Below, piece after piece: positions 8,194 to 16,271 of a DNA stretch of 64,000 bases (position 1 is the stretch's first letter; each line of letters begins with the position of its first letter). The stretch comes from Acidovorax temperans (lineage in GTDB: Bacteria > Pseudomonadota > Gammaproteobacteria > Burkholderiales > Burkholderiaceae_C), in contig NZ_VFPV01000001.1 of assembly GCF_006716905.1 (NCBI RefSeq), positions 611,501 through 675,500 on the forward strand, in the 5' to 3' direction. The notes under the pieces were generated by a model. The model ran no database searches and was not told the DNA's origin. It worked only from the letters and a program-made list of their open reading frames with translations. The position numbers were made by a program, and so were the translations under genes.

Positions 8194-9807
8194 TCATTGG
8201 CAGATGAAGCTGGCAGCCTCGTCGGTGCTGCCTGCACCTTTGTAGACGGCGGTCTGCGGGTGCGGACACAGCGGCCGCGTGCGAACGACGTTGCCCGCAC
8301 TCACGCGCGACGCCACGATGTGCGTGGGCGCTTGCCCCTGCTCCACCCACCGGTCCAGCGCCATCAGCAAGTCGTTGTCAGCGTTGGGGTTGGGGGCCTG
8401 GCCGCCGCTGTTGCCAAAGGTCGTGGCACCCGCCCCGCCGCTGCAATGGCCCATGCCAGGGACCAGGAACAGGCGGTAGAACTTGTCGCGCTCGGCCTGG
8501 CTGCCCTGTGCGGCGGCCACGCGCTCGGCGTAGGCGATGGTGTCAACCGGGTTGACCACTGCGTCCTGCCAGCCCTGGAACACGATGGCCTTGGCACCAG
8601 CCGCCTTGAAAGCCGACAGGTCGGCGCTGTTATGGTCCACGAGCGGGCTGATCTTGGCATCTGCGAACATCAGGTCGCGGTCGAAGTCGAAGGTCCACCA
8701 GTCCCACCGCGGGTTTTCGAACACCCACAGCCGCCAGTAGTCGGCGCGCACGGGCTCGGCACCACCCCAGTAGCCGGGCCAGCCAGACTCACTGCCCACC
8801 GGGTAGCCGGGGTAGATCTGCGCACCGGTGCGTGGATTTCTCGGGCCGGCATAAATCTTTTGGGCCACGGCGACTTGGTCGGCTGTCAGGCAGTCGGCGG
8901 CATCGGCGCCTGTGCACTGCAGGCTCGCCACGTTGAACTTGTCGCTGGTGCAGTCCAGGGGGTTCTCCAGGACGCCGTCAGTCACGCCATCGAGAGCGTC
9001 GCAGGCAGTCACGGCGCGCTGGGTGATGAGGTTGGCCTTGGCGGATGTCAGGATCACCGGGCCGCTGGTGCTCTGCACGCGGTTGGACAGGTAGCGGTGC
9101 AGGAACTCCACGTTCAGCCGGGTGCGGTTGTTGCCCGGCGCGCCAGCAATCACTCCGTCAAAGTCCTGCGGAAAGCGCTGCATCTGGACATAGGCCTGGT
9201 GGCCACCAGTCGAACAGCCATAGTAGTAAGAGCGGCTGGGCGGCTGGGCCTTGAGGCCCTCGACCAGTGCACGCGAGGGCGCCGTGATGGCGTGGATGGA
9301 GCGCGATCCCCAGTCCCGAATTTTCTCGGGATGTCCCACCCCCCAGAACATCTCGTTGGGGTCTGTGGATTGGTGGCCGGTGTCGCCCCCCACCACCGCG
9401 TAGCCCTGACGCATCGCGTAGGCCATGTCGCCGGTGCTGAGCGCCGGGCTGTAGCCTCCGTTGCCAGTGACCACCATCTTTCCATTCCAGGCTGCGCCTT
9501 CGGGCACCCAAACCTCGAAATTGACGAGCGAGTCGCTGCTGGGGGTGGCCTGGCCGGTGATGCGGCAGAACGCCGGCAGGTTGGTAATGGCCGTCCTGCT
9601 GCCCGTCGGGGTGTAGCTGCCAGCAGCCACCGCACTGGCGCCGGTGACGGTGGCGCCGGTCAGCTGCACTGGAGCCAGCGCCGCTGGCTCACAGCTCTTG
9701 GGGGTGGCCACCGGTGTGGTCGGGGCGTCGCCGCCGGAGCCACCGCAGCCGCCGAGCACGGCCAGGGTGGCGCAACCGATCAGGCCGCGGGTGAAAAGTG
9801 ATCGCAT
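8194..9807 (-). CDS. Tannase/feruloyl esterase family lipoprotein, 537 aa
   Basis: The protein opens with a lipoprotein signal (LAVLGGC, Cys 21). The catalytic serine lies in YYYGCSTGGHQ (Ser 199), the acid in GWQDAVVNP, and the histidine in PGMGHC. Cysteines stand next to both the serine and the histidine. This is the CS-D-HC arrangement in which a disulfide joins the nucleophile and histidine loops, a hallmark of the tannase family. The lid region has several further Cys residues. Family members hydrolyse gallate, ferulate, phthalate or similar aromatic esters. The neighbours (hydrolase lipoprotein, Bug binding protein, AtuA-type enzyme, divergent LysR) fit a catabolic locus that degrades an ester outside the inner membrane and imports an acid product. 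Confidence 0.9.
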   Translation of the reverse strand: MRSLFTRGLIGCATLAVLGGCGGSGGDAPTTPVATPKSCEPAALAPVQLTGATVTGASAVAAGSYTPTGSRTAITNLPAFCRITGQATPSSDSLVNFEVWVPEGAAWNGKMVVTGNGGYSPALSTGDMAYAMRQGYAVVGGDTGHQSTDPNEMFWGVGHPEKIRDWGSRSIHAITAPSRALVEGLKAQPPSRSYYYGCSTGGHQAYVQMQRFPQDFDGVIAGAPGNNRTRLNVEFLHRYLSNRVQSTSGPVILTSAKANLITQRAVTACDALDGVTDGVLENPLDCTSDKFNVASLQCTGADAADCLTADQVAVAQKIYAGPRNPRTGAQIYPGYPVGSESGWPGYWGGAEPVRADYWRLWVFENPRWDWWTFDFDRDLMFADAKISPLVDHNSADLSAFKAAGAKAIVFQGWQDAVVNPVDTIAYAERVAAAQGSQAERDKFYRLFLVPGMGHCSGGAGATTFGNSGGQAPNPNADNDLLMALDRWVEQGQAPTHIVASRVSAGNVVRTRPLCPHPQTAVYKGAGSTDEAASFICQ

Positions 9808-9931
9808 TGTTGTCTCCTGTCGTTGTTGGTCTGGGCATAGCTGCGCCCTGCACTGCGCAACCGTGCAACTTTTTTTGCTGGATGTGGGGGCTGTTGTGCC
9901 CCGTCGATGGCAGACCGGTACGGCCTTGCGT

Positions 9932-10924
9932 TTATTCGGGCTCGATGCCCGCAGCCTTGATCACCTTGCCCCACTTCACCGTTTCAGCGGCCTGGAACTT
10001 GGCCAGCTCGTCCGGGCTGGTGCGCCATGCTTCAGAGCCTGCGTTGTCAAAGAAGGTCTTTGCACCAGCACTTTGGGTGGCTGCGCCAAGCAGTTCGTTC
10101 AGGCGTGCAACCACGGGTGCGGGTGTGCCTGCGGGGGCATATGCGGCAAACCAGTAGCCCATGTCGTAGCCCTTCACCCCGGCTTCGTCGATGGTGGGCA
10201 CGTCAGGCAGCTGGGTGCTGCGTTTTTGCGTGGAGTAGCCCAGAGCACGCAGCTTGCCAGCCTTGACCTGGGGTACGCCGGTGGAGGTGTCGGTGATCAT
10301 CAAGTCAATCTGCCCGGCCAGCAAGTCGGTGATGGCAAACGGGTTGCTCTTGTACGGCACATGAAGGATGTCCACGCCCGCAAGCTGCTTGAACATCTCG
10401 CCCGCCACGCGGCTGGAGGCACTGCCGCTGCCAAAGGTCAGCTTGCCGGGGTTCTTCTTGGCAAAGACCACCAGGTCGCCCACGCTCTTGTGCGGCGATG
10501 CGGGGTTGACCACCAGCACCTGTCCGCCCTTGCCCAGGCCGGTGATGGGGGCAAAGTCCTTCACCGGGTCATACGAGAGCTTTTTGTACAGGTGCTCGTT
10601 GGCGGCGTGCGTGGTGTTGGTGGTGATAAGAATGGTGTAACCATCGGGCGCGGCCTTGGCCACGGCGGCGGCGGCAATCATGCCGCTGGCACCGGCCTTG
10701 TTGTCCACCACCACGGCCTGCTTGGTGTCGTTGGTGATGGACTGGCCGATGGCACGGGCCAGCTGGTCGGTGGCGCTGCCTGCGGCAAACGGCACCACAA
10801 AGGTGATGGGCTTGGCCGGAAAGGTTTGTGCAGCGGCGGGCGCGGTGATGGACAAGGCCATCAGGGCACCGGCGGCGGCAGTCAGTGCGTGGCGTCGGGT
10901 CAAGGCAAAGCGGTTAGCGGGCAT
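9932..10924 (-). CDS. Bug-family (TctC-like) tripartite tricarboxylate transporter substrate-binding protein
   Basis: The 330-residue protein starts at the ATG at 10924, behind a good ribosome-binding site (AGAAGGAGA). It has an export signal with RRHAL near its start and cleavage about AAAQTFPAK. Motifs are typical of the Bug family: PITFVVPFAAGSATDQLAR near the mature N-terminus, then VDNKAGASGMIAA, HVPYKS and the C-terminal IKAAGIEP. These periplasmic proteins bind organic acids or amides and are much more numerous than the TctAB permeases they serve. No TctA/TctB gene is adjacent, so it probably uses a permease encoded elsewhere. By position it likely captures the acid released by the two downstream esterase-like lipoproteins or the substrate of the AtuA-type enzyme. 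Confidence 0.92.
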   Translation of the reverse strand: MPANRFALTRRHALTAAAGALMALSITAPAAAQTFPAKPITFVVPFAAGSATDQLARAIGQSITNDTKQAVVVDNKAGASGMIAAAAVAKAAPDGYTILITTNTTHAANEHLYKKLSYDPVKDFAPITGLGKGGQVLVVNPASPHKSVGDLVVFAKKNPGKLTFGSGSASSRVAGEMFKQLAGVDILHVPYKSNPFAITDLLAGQIDLMITDTSTGVPQVKAGKLRALGYSTQKRSTQLPDVPTIDEAGVKGYDMGYWFAAYAPAGTPAPVVARLNELLGAATQSAGAKTFFDNAGSEAWRTSPDELAKFQAAETVKWGKVIKAAGIEPE

Positions 10925-10972
10925 GTTGTCTCCTTCTGTTCTATGGGTCATGTCAAACGAAAACGGGGGCGA

Positions 10973-11359
10973 TCATGGAGTTGGTCCAGCCAGATAGTCG
11001 GCCAGCGCGGCAGGCACCTGCACGGGCAGGGACAGCAGCCAGTAGCTCAGCGTCTTGCCGTGGCTGTCGAGGTTGAGGGCGTCGTTCACGCCGCCGTCCA
11101 GCACGTCGTCCAGCACCAGGTTCATGGCGTGCAGCTGGGGCAGCAGGTAGCGGGCGACACGGCTAGGCTGGCGGGCAGCAAAGTGGCGGGCCACGACCTC
11201 TTCGGTCACTTGCTGCACCAGCACATCCCACAGCGCGGGGTGCCAGGCGATGACGCTGAGGTTGGAGCGGTTGCCCTTGTCACCCGTGCGGCTGTGGGCC
11301 AATCGGTAAAGAGGAACGGTGAGCATGGGGGCAGCCTCGGCATTGCGCGTGTCGGTCAT
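10973..11359 (-). CDS. AtuA-like ferredoxin-fold domain protein, 128 aa
   Basis: The start is placed at the ATG at 11359, because it overlaps the stop of the atuA-like gene as ATGA. A second ATG lies 11 codons later (MLTVPLYRLAHSRTGDKGN). The sequence HSRTGDKGNRSNLSVIA and the C-terminal NLDSHGKTLSYWLL are typical of the small ferredoxin-fold partner that in other genomes is fused to, or encoded next to, DUF1446/AtuA proteins. No Fe-S cysteines are present, so the name refers to the fold only. Overlapping genes suggest a stoichiometric complex with the AtuA-like subunit. Confidence 0.8.
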   Translation of the reverse strand: MTDTRNAEAAPMLTVPLYRLAHSRTGDKGNRSNLSVIAWHPALWDVLVQQVTEEVVARHFAARQPSRVARYLLPQLHAMNLVLDDVLDGGVNDALNLDSHGKTLSYWLLSLPVQVPAALADYLAGPTP

Positions 11360-12732
11360 TGCATGCCTCCTTCGTTCCACATTTGATAGCCGGTGACCAC
11401 GGCACTGCGCGGCACCAGGCACGACACGGTGCCCAGGCGCGGGCGCATGGCGGTGCGCACGCCACCGCCGCCTGCGGGGCCGCAGGTGTAGAGCGCCGTC
11501 ACCTCGCGCACCAGGCGCTGGGCGCTGGCGTGGTCACGGTGCTGCAGGGCCACGCGCAGGCGCACATCGCGGGCTTCGTCCAGGCCCGCAGCAGGCGCAT
11601 CCAGCCAGGTGCTGGCGTCGTCGCCCAGCACGCTGGTCACGCCAATCAAATCCACGCGCACGGGGCCCAGGCCCTGCAGCCGCTCGCGCAGCACCTGGCC
11701 TGCCAGGCGGGCGCGGGCCTCGGCGCGGGGGCCTGCGTAAGAGATTTCGCCTTCGGCAAACCAGCCAGATTCAAAGCACACATTCACCTTGAGCGTGGGC
11801 GGCTGCGGATGGCCGCGCACGCCTTCCAGCCGCACCGCATCGGGCCCCACGGGCAGCACCTGGGCGGTGGTGATGTCGGCCACCACATCAGGGGTCAGGT
11901 AGGCAGCGGGGTCGTGCAGCTCGTACAGCAGCTGCTCTTTCACCGTGCGCTCGTTGATGCAGCCGCCGGTGCCTGCGGGCTTGGTGATGGTGCAGTGGCC
12001 GTCGGGGTCGATCTCGGCAATGGGGTAGCCCAGCGTGGCCAGGCCGGGCACATCTTTGTAGCCGGGGTCGGCAAAGTAGCCGCCGGTGACTTGCGCGCCG
12101 CATTCGAGCAAATGGCCCGCCATGGTGGCGCGGGCCAGGCGGTTCCAGTCGTCGGCCGCCCAGCCGTAGTGCGCCATGGCCGGGCCCAGCACCAGCGATG
12201 GGTCGGCCACGCGGCCGCAGACCACGATGTCGGCCCCGGCGCGCAGCGCATCGGCAATGGCCTGCGCGCCGATGTAGGCGTTGGCGCTGACGATGGGCTC
12301 GGTGGGCATGGCGGGGCCCAGGGCACGCTCCAGCAGCGCCCGGTGATGGGGGCCGCTCAGGTCGTCGCCCTGCACCACCGCTATGCGCGGGGCGCGCAGG
12401 CCCAGCGCAGCCGCCAGTTGGTGAATGCGCCTTGACGCGTCCGCAGGGTTGGCCGCGCCAAAGTTGCTGACGATGCGCACGCCATGCGCCAGGCAGTCGG
12501 CCAGCACGGGCTGCAGCAAATCCACCAGCAGCGGCTCATAGCCTGCATCGGGCTGGGTGCGGCGGGCCAGTTGGGCCAGCGCCAGGGTGCGCTCGGCCAG
12601 GGTTTCAAAAATCAGCACGGCAGGCTGGCCGCTGGCAATCAGGGCCTGCACCACGGGCGCAGCGGCATCGGTGCGGTCGCCCGAAAAGCCTGCCGCGCAG
12701 CCAATGCGCAGGTGGGGAATGTGTTGTGACAT
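11356..12732 (-). CDS. Acyclic terpene utilisation AtuA family protein (DUF1446)
   Basis: The 458-residue frame starts at the ATG at 12732 (MSQHIPHLRIGCAAGFSGDR). The FSGDRTDAA N-terminus, the GADIVVCGRVADPSLVLGP segment and TKPAGTGGCINERTVKEQLLYEL are typical of DUF1446, named after AtuA of the Pseudomonas citronellol/geraniol cluster. Related proteins occur in many acyl-CoA and hydroxy-acid catabolic loci, and their exact reaction is not settled. This is the first gene of a likely operon and diverges from a LysR regulator with 85 bp between the two starts. No acyl-CoA carboxylase or dehydrogenase genes of a full atu pathway are nearby, so the substrate need not be a terpene. Confidence 0.88.
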   Translation of the reverse strand: MSQHIPHLRIGCAAGFSGDRTDAAAPVVQALIASGQPAVLIFETLAERTLALAQLARRTQPDAGYEPLLVDLLQPVLADCLAHGVRIVSNFGAANPADASRRIHQLAAALGLRAPRIAVVQGDDLSGPHHRALLERALGPAMPTEPIVSANAYIGAQAIADALRAGADIVVCGRVADPSLVLGPAMAHYGWAADDWNRLARATMAGHLLECGAQVTGGYFADPGYKDVPGLATLGYPIAEIDPDGHCTITKPAGTGGCINERTVKEQLLYELHDPAAYLTPDVVADITTAQVLPVGPDAVRLEGVRGHPQPPTLKVNVCFESGWFAEGEISYAGPRAEARARLAGQVLRERLQGLGPVRVDLIGVTSVLGDDASTWLDAPAAGLDEARDVRLRVALQHRDHASAQRLVREVTALYTCGPAGGGGVRTAMRPRLGTVSCLVPRSAVVTGYQMWNEGGMQ

Positions 12733-12786
12733 CAGTCGCTGTCTCCTGCGGCGCAATGTACGCAGGCTGCGCTATTCTGTGAAATC

Positions 12787-12799
12787 GATTGTTGCAATC
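12787..12799. promoter_or_regulatory. Candidate LysR operator in the divergent atuA/lysR intergenic region
   Basis: An interrupted palindrome, GATTG-TTG-CAATC, sits about midway between the two divergent start codons. It has the T-N11-A style and position expected for a LysR binding box. Assignment is by pattern and context only. Confidence 0.5.
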
Positions 12800-12817
12800 A
12801 ATCCATCTGCGATTCAA

Positions 12818-13723
12818 ATGAATGAAAACCCCGCCCTTTCCACCCGCCAGCTCGATGCGTTTGTGGCGCTGGCCGAGCACCGCAGCTTTACGCGCGCGGC
12901 CATGCAGTGCCATTTGTCGCAGCCCGCGTTCAGCGCGCTGATCAAGGCGCTGGAAGACGCGCTGGGCGCGCGCCTGTTTGACCGGAGCACGCGGCATGTG
13001 GATTTGACGCCCGAGGGGGTGAACTTTCTCGAATCGGCCCACCGCATTCGTGCCGAGATGCGCGCCGCCGTGCCGGCCCTGCGCGATGCCGTGACGCTGC
13101 AGCGCGGCCGCGTGGGCGTGGCGCTGCTGCCATCGCTGGCAGCGGGCTGGCTGCCGCAGGTGCTGGCCAGCTACCAGCAAGCCCACCCCGGCATTGCGGT
13201 GGACATTGCCGATGTGCTGTCGGAGCCCTGCATTGACCGCGTGGCCAGCGGCGCGGCCGACTTTGCCCTGGCCGCCATCCGCGCCGACACACCCGCACTG
13301 CAGGCCGAGCCGTTTTGCAGCGATGGCTTTCACCTGGTGTGCCCCGACGCCCACCCGCTGGCGCGGCGCAGAAAGCCGCTGGCGGTGGCCGACTTGGCGG
13401 GCTACCCGTTCATCCACCTGGCACGCCACAGCAGCGTGCGCCAGTACCTGGAGGCGGCCTTTCGCCCGCAGGCCATGCGCACGCTGATGGAGGTGGAGCA
13501 ACTGGCCACGGTGACCGGCATGGTGCGCGCGGGCCTGGGCATCAGCGTGGTGCCAGCGCTCACGCTGTTCCACTTCCAGCAGCCGGGGGTGGTCACCCGC
13601 CCGCTGCAGTTGCCAGGTTTGCAAAGGCAGATTTATCTGGTGCGGCGTCGCGACCAGAGCCTGTCGATCGCGGCGCAATCGCTGTATGAATGGATGGTGG
13701 CGCGGCGGCCTCGGCTAGGCTAG
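12818..13723 (+). CDS. LysR-family transcriptional regulator, 301 aa
   Basis: The start chosen is the ATG at 12818 (MNENPALSTRQLDAFVALAEH). The much longer open frame upstream runs through the divergent atuA-like gene and is not coding. The helix-turn-helix is RSFTRAAMQCHLSQPAFSAL (about residues 22-41), followed by the usual GARLFDRSTR wing. The effector domain fills the rest and ends in a normal C-terminus, so the length is standard. It faces the AtuA-Bug-esterase gene set across 85 bp and is most simply its regulator, with the co-inducer likely a pathway intermediate. The gene ends 46 bp before an inserted IS element. Confidence 0.93.
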   Translation: MNENPALSTRQLDAFVALAEHRSFTRAAMQCHLSQPAFSALIKALEDALGARLFDRSTRHVDLTPEGVNFLESAHRIRAEMRAAVPALRDAVTLQRGRVGVALLPSLAAGWLPQVLASYQQAHPGIAVDIADVLSEPCIDRVASGAADFALAAIRADTPALQAEPFCSDGFHLVCPDAHPLARRRKPLAVADLAGYPFIHLARHSSVRQYLEAAFRPQAMRTLMEVEQLATVTGMVRAGLGISVVPALTLFHFQQPGVVTRPLQLPGLQRQIYLVRRRDQSLSIAAQSLYEWMVARRPRLG

Positions 13724-13749
13724 GCAGTGCCTGCGCTGCTTGCTACAAA

Positions 13750-13772
13750 ATAAATAGCTTCCAGCGCTTTAA
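13750..13772. repeat. Dispersed palindromic repeat, copy 2 (left half, cut by an IS)
   Basis: The left arm (ATAGCTTCCAGCGCTT) ends at the TTAA that borders the IS at 13773. The right arm (GGGCGCTACAGGGC) resumes at about 15101, beyond the element. The IS therefore landed in the loop of a repeat copy. Confidence 0.65.
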
Positions 13773-15093
13773 CAGGCCGTTGAAAAAGTGGGCATCGAAC
13801 GCATCAGGGACGCTGTTTTCGAAGAAACGAGTGGCCCAGACGCGTCTGCGCAGCGATTGCACCGGCCAATCTGGCCTGTTTGCAGGCCATCTCGCCCATT
13901 TCGGGCGCACGTATCCCCGGGCTCACGCATGATGCGCGTCCCACCAGCCGCCGATGCTGCCCATGCGCACCAGGTTGTAGGTGGCAAAGCACAGCAGCGC
14001 CTGACCCGTGAGCTTGGCCTGACCGATGAGCTTGGTCTTGGCCAGACCACCCACGGTCTTGATCCAGCCAAAGGCCTCCTCAATGCGCTTGCGCACCTTC
14101 TGACTGGTCTTGTAGCCCTCGTGTCGGGTGATCCGGGCATCCACCGCCGAGTGCTTGTCCTTGGCCGCCACGTGCGGCGTGACCTTGAGCTTTCGGCAGC
14201 CCTTGATGAAGGCCTTGCTGTCGTAGCCCTTGTCGGCCCCGACCGTAGCCCGCTTGTTCTTGTTGTCCCGGCGCCCAAGCATCGCGAGCGCCGCCTCGCG
14301 CTCGGCGGTGCCGCTGGCATGGGTGATCTCCACGTCCACGATCAGACCGTTGCGGTTTTCCATGAGGATGTGCGCCATGTGGCACAGGCGAGCCTTGTCG
14401 CCCGCGCTCTTCTTGAACAGCCGGGCATCGGGGTCCGTGGTACTGGCGTGGGTGTCGTTGCAGCGCTGCTGTCCTTTGAAGTCCACCTCGGGATTGCGCC
14501 CCTCAGTCGGGGTTTGGTCGTCGTCCCGGCGCTTGAAACTTTTGTGCGAGGCCCAGGCCTCGATCAGCGTGCCGTCCACGCTGAAGTGTTCGTCGCTGGT
14601 CAACTTCGCCCAATCGGCGGTGTGCTTGACCCGCTCGAAGAAGGCGCGGGCCAAGTCTTCGTTGAAGAGCCGCTCGCGGTTGGCGCTGAAGGTGGAGTGG
14701 TCCCAGACCTTGTCCTCGATGTTCAGGCCCACGAACCAGCGGTACAGCAGGTTGTAGTTGACCGCTTCGACCAACTGGCGCTCGCTGCGGATGGAGAACA
14801 GGATCTGCAGCAGCAGGGCCTTGAGCAGCATCTCCGGCGGCACCGAGGGGCGGCCCCGGCGGGCGTACACCGCGTCGAACTCGCGGTTCATCGTCGCCAG
14901 CAGCGCATCGACTGCGGCGCGCAGTTTGCGCAGCGGGTGTGTCTGCGGCACGCGCTCTTCAAGGCTGATGTAGCTGAACATCGCCCCCTGGAAGTCTTGG
15001 TTGCCTCTCATCGTCCTCGTCTGGGTTGTTCGCCGATGGCTTCAGATCGTACTGGCCGACGCCAGCGTCGGCGGGGGATTTTTCAACGGCCTG
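13773..15093 (-). mobile_element. 1321-bp IS5-family element (IS-alpha), copy 1
   Basis: Terminal inverted repeats read CAGGCCGTTGAAAAA. The left flank is TTAA and the right flank CTAA, both fitting the YTAR target of IS5-type elements but not identical, unlike the other two copies. Copies 2 (34236-35556) and 3 (46485-47805) have exactly the same length and orientation. Confidence 0.93.
13923..15011 (-). CDS. IS5-family transposase (IS-alpha copy 1)
   Basis: This 362-residue transposase has an N-terminal DUF772-type domain (MFSYISLEERVPQTHPLRK, RSERQLVEAVNYNLLYRWFVGL). A DDE domain follows: the first Asp in HFSVDGTLIEAW, the second in GADKGYDSK, and the Glu in the RIEEAFGWIK segment. The frame is complete. 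The sequence is the same as in copy 3 and differs from copy 2 in a short internal block. The protein moves its own element by cut-and-paste and makes 4-bp YTAR duplications. Confidence 0.95.
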   Translation of the reverse strand: MRGNQDFQGAMFSYISLEERVPQTHPLRKLRAAVDALLATMNREFDAVYARRGRPSVPPEMLLKALLLQILFSIRSERQLVEAVNYNLLYRWFVGLNIEDKVWDHSTFSANRERLFNEDLARAFFERVKHTADWAKLTSDEHFSVDGTLIEAWASHKSFKRRDDDQTPTEGRNPEVDFKGQQRCNDTHASTTDPDARLFKKSAGDKARLCHMAHILMENRNGLIVDVEITHASGTAEREAALAMLGRRDNKNKRATVGADKGYDSKAFIKGCRKLKVTPHVAAKDKHSAVDARITRHEGYKTSQKVRKRIEEAFGWIKTVGGLAKTKLIGQAKLTGQALLCFATYNLVRMGSIGGWWDAHHA

Positions 15094-15240
15094 CTAATGG
15101 CGGGCGCTACAGGGCATTTTGATAAAAAACATCGCTCACACCCAAGCACACTCGCCCCGGGCCAGCAGCCCCAAGGGCCCAACGGGTGGGTAAATCCGCG
15201 AGAATCTCGGCCCTTAGCATTTCTTCTGCCCCAGGCTCTC

Positions 15241-15489
15241 ATGACCGACGCAACCTCTGCACCCGCCCTGCCCGACCACCTCTCGTCCGACCCGCGCAGC
15301 CCGCACCACAACGCCGCCGTGTTCGAGCACGACATTGGCATCCGCTTCAATGGCAAGGAACGTTTTGACGTGCAGGAATACTGCGTCAGCGAAGGCTGGG
15401 TCAAAGTGCCCGCCGGCAAGACGGTGGACCGCAAGGGCCAGCCCCTGCTGATCAAGCTCAAGGGCACGGTCGAGGCGTTTTACCGCTGA
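15241..15489 (+). CDS. DUF3297 family protein, 82 aa
   Basis: The ATG at 15241 is chosen. An upstream open extension passes through IS and intergenic DNA. The protein (SPHHNAAVFEHDIGIRFNGK, EYCVSEGWVKVPAGKTVDRK, GTVEAFY at the C-terminus) is a very typical DUF3297 member. These are small soluble proteins widespread in proteobacteria without known function. A glutathione-peroxidase or RNase HI neighbour is not diagnostic. It is likely co-transcribed with the RNase HI-like gene that starts 31 bp after its stop. Confidence 0.9.
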   Translation: MTDATSAPALPDHLSSDPRSPHHNAAVFEHDIGIRFNGKERFDVQEYCVSEGWVKVPAGKTVDRKGQPLLIKLKGTVEAFYR

Positions 15490-15520
15490 CCCCGCCCGGC
15501 GCTGCCGCCTTCACGCCTGC

Positions 15521-16021
15521 ATGACCCGTACCGCCGCTTTGCCCGTGGCGCAGCCCGCGCCGCCGGGGCTGTGGGTCATCCACTGCGATGGCAGCGCCAT
15601 TCCCAACCCTGGCCGCATGGGCCTGGGCGCTACGCTGCTGGCTCCCGATGGGCAGCAGCACACCCTGTCGCACACCAGCAGCCTGGTGGGCTGCAACAAC
15701 GAAGCCGAGCTGCGCGCCTTGATGGCCGCACTGCAACAAGCCCACGCCCTGGGCGCACGCGCGATTGCCGTGCGCAGCGACAGCAGCCTTCTCCTCGAAC
15801 AATTGCGGCCGCCGCAACCAGGCCAGCGCCCCGCTGCCCCGATTACCCGGCTGGCCGAGCTGTTTGACAGCGCACGCGCCTGGCTGGCGCGCTTTGACAG
15901 CGTGCAGTGGCAGTGGATTCCGCGCCACCGCAACAGCGCCGCCGACACCCTGGCCCGCGCTGCCCTGGGCGCCCCGGCCAAGGTGGCCCCACACCCCAGC
16001 CACAAGAAAAAGAAGCGCTGA
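15521..16021 (+). CDS. Ribonuclease HI-like protein, 166 aa
   Basis: The RNase H fold is clear. The first Asp is in HCDGSAIPNPG (about residue 24), the Glu in NNEAELRAL, the second Asp in VRSDSSLLLEQL, and the last Asp in HRNSAADTLAR. All four acidic catalytic positions are therefore kept. Length is right for a single-domain enzyme, with a basic tail (HKKKKR). The class is the plant/archaeal-like RNase HI type that often accompanies, but does not replace, the housekeeping rnhA. It would cut the RNA strand of RNA-DNA hybrids with Mg2+. Confidence 0.88.
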   Translation: MTRTAALPVAQPAPPGLWVIHCDGSAIPNPGRMGLGATLLAPDGQQHTLSHTSSLVGCNNEAELRALMAALQQAHALGARAIAVRSDSSLLLEQLRPPQPGQRPAAPITRLAELFDSARAWLARFDSVQWQWIPRHRNSAADTLARAALGAPAKVAPHPSHKKKKR

Positions 16022-16085
16022 ACCTCTGTTCAAAGGCACCGCCTGCACCGTGGGCCAGCGTGGCGATGTCGCTCCTGCGTCATTG

Positions 16086-16107
16086 AAACGTCACAAAGTT
16101 GACGTTT
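16086..16107. promoter_or_regulatory. Perfect inverted repeat overlapping a possible -35 box, upstream of the PhnD-like gene
   Basis: AAACGTCA and TGACGTTT are perfect 8-bp arms separated by 6 bp. The right arm overlaps a TTGACG hexamer that could be a -35 element. It lies 165 bp before the ATG of the binding-protein gene, in the only sizeable gap between it and the RNase HI-like gene. It looks like an operator for an unidentified dimeric regulator. Confidence 0.45.
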
Positions 16108-16271
16108 TTGCAACAATTTCCCTGCATACTTTGCTGGTTTGGGCTCTTCTGCACGTATCCCGCCCCAGGGCGCGGTGATGGGTGCAGGCGGTCTATCGAA
16201 GGCTGTGCAGCAGATGCTCTGCTCCTGCCCGGGTCTTGGACCTGTTCTCACATCTTCAAGGAAGGAACGAC

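Noticed and set aside
8032-11386. Two very long plus-strand frames (589 and 580 codons) opposite the hydrolase, tannase, Bug and AtuA genes
   Set aside because: They are antisense shadows in GC-rich DNA; the minus-strand frames have clear domains and signals, the plus-strand ones have none.
12557-12817. Upstream extension of the LysR frame
   Set aside because: It overlaps the divergent atuA-like gene; the standard LysR N-terminus starts at the ATG at 12818.
13788-15122. Long plus-strand frames (about 440-480 codons) opposite each IS-alpha transposase
   Set aside because: They repeat at every copy only because the IS repeats; the minus-strand DDE transposase explains the sequence.
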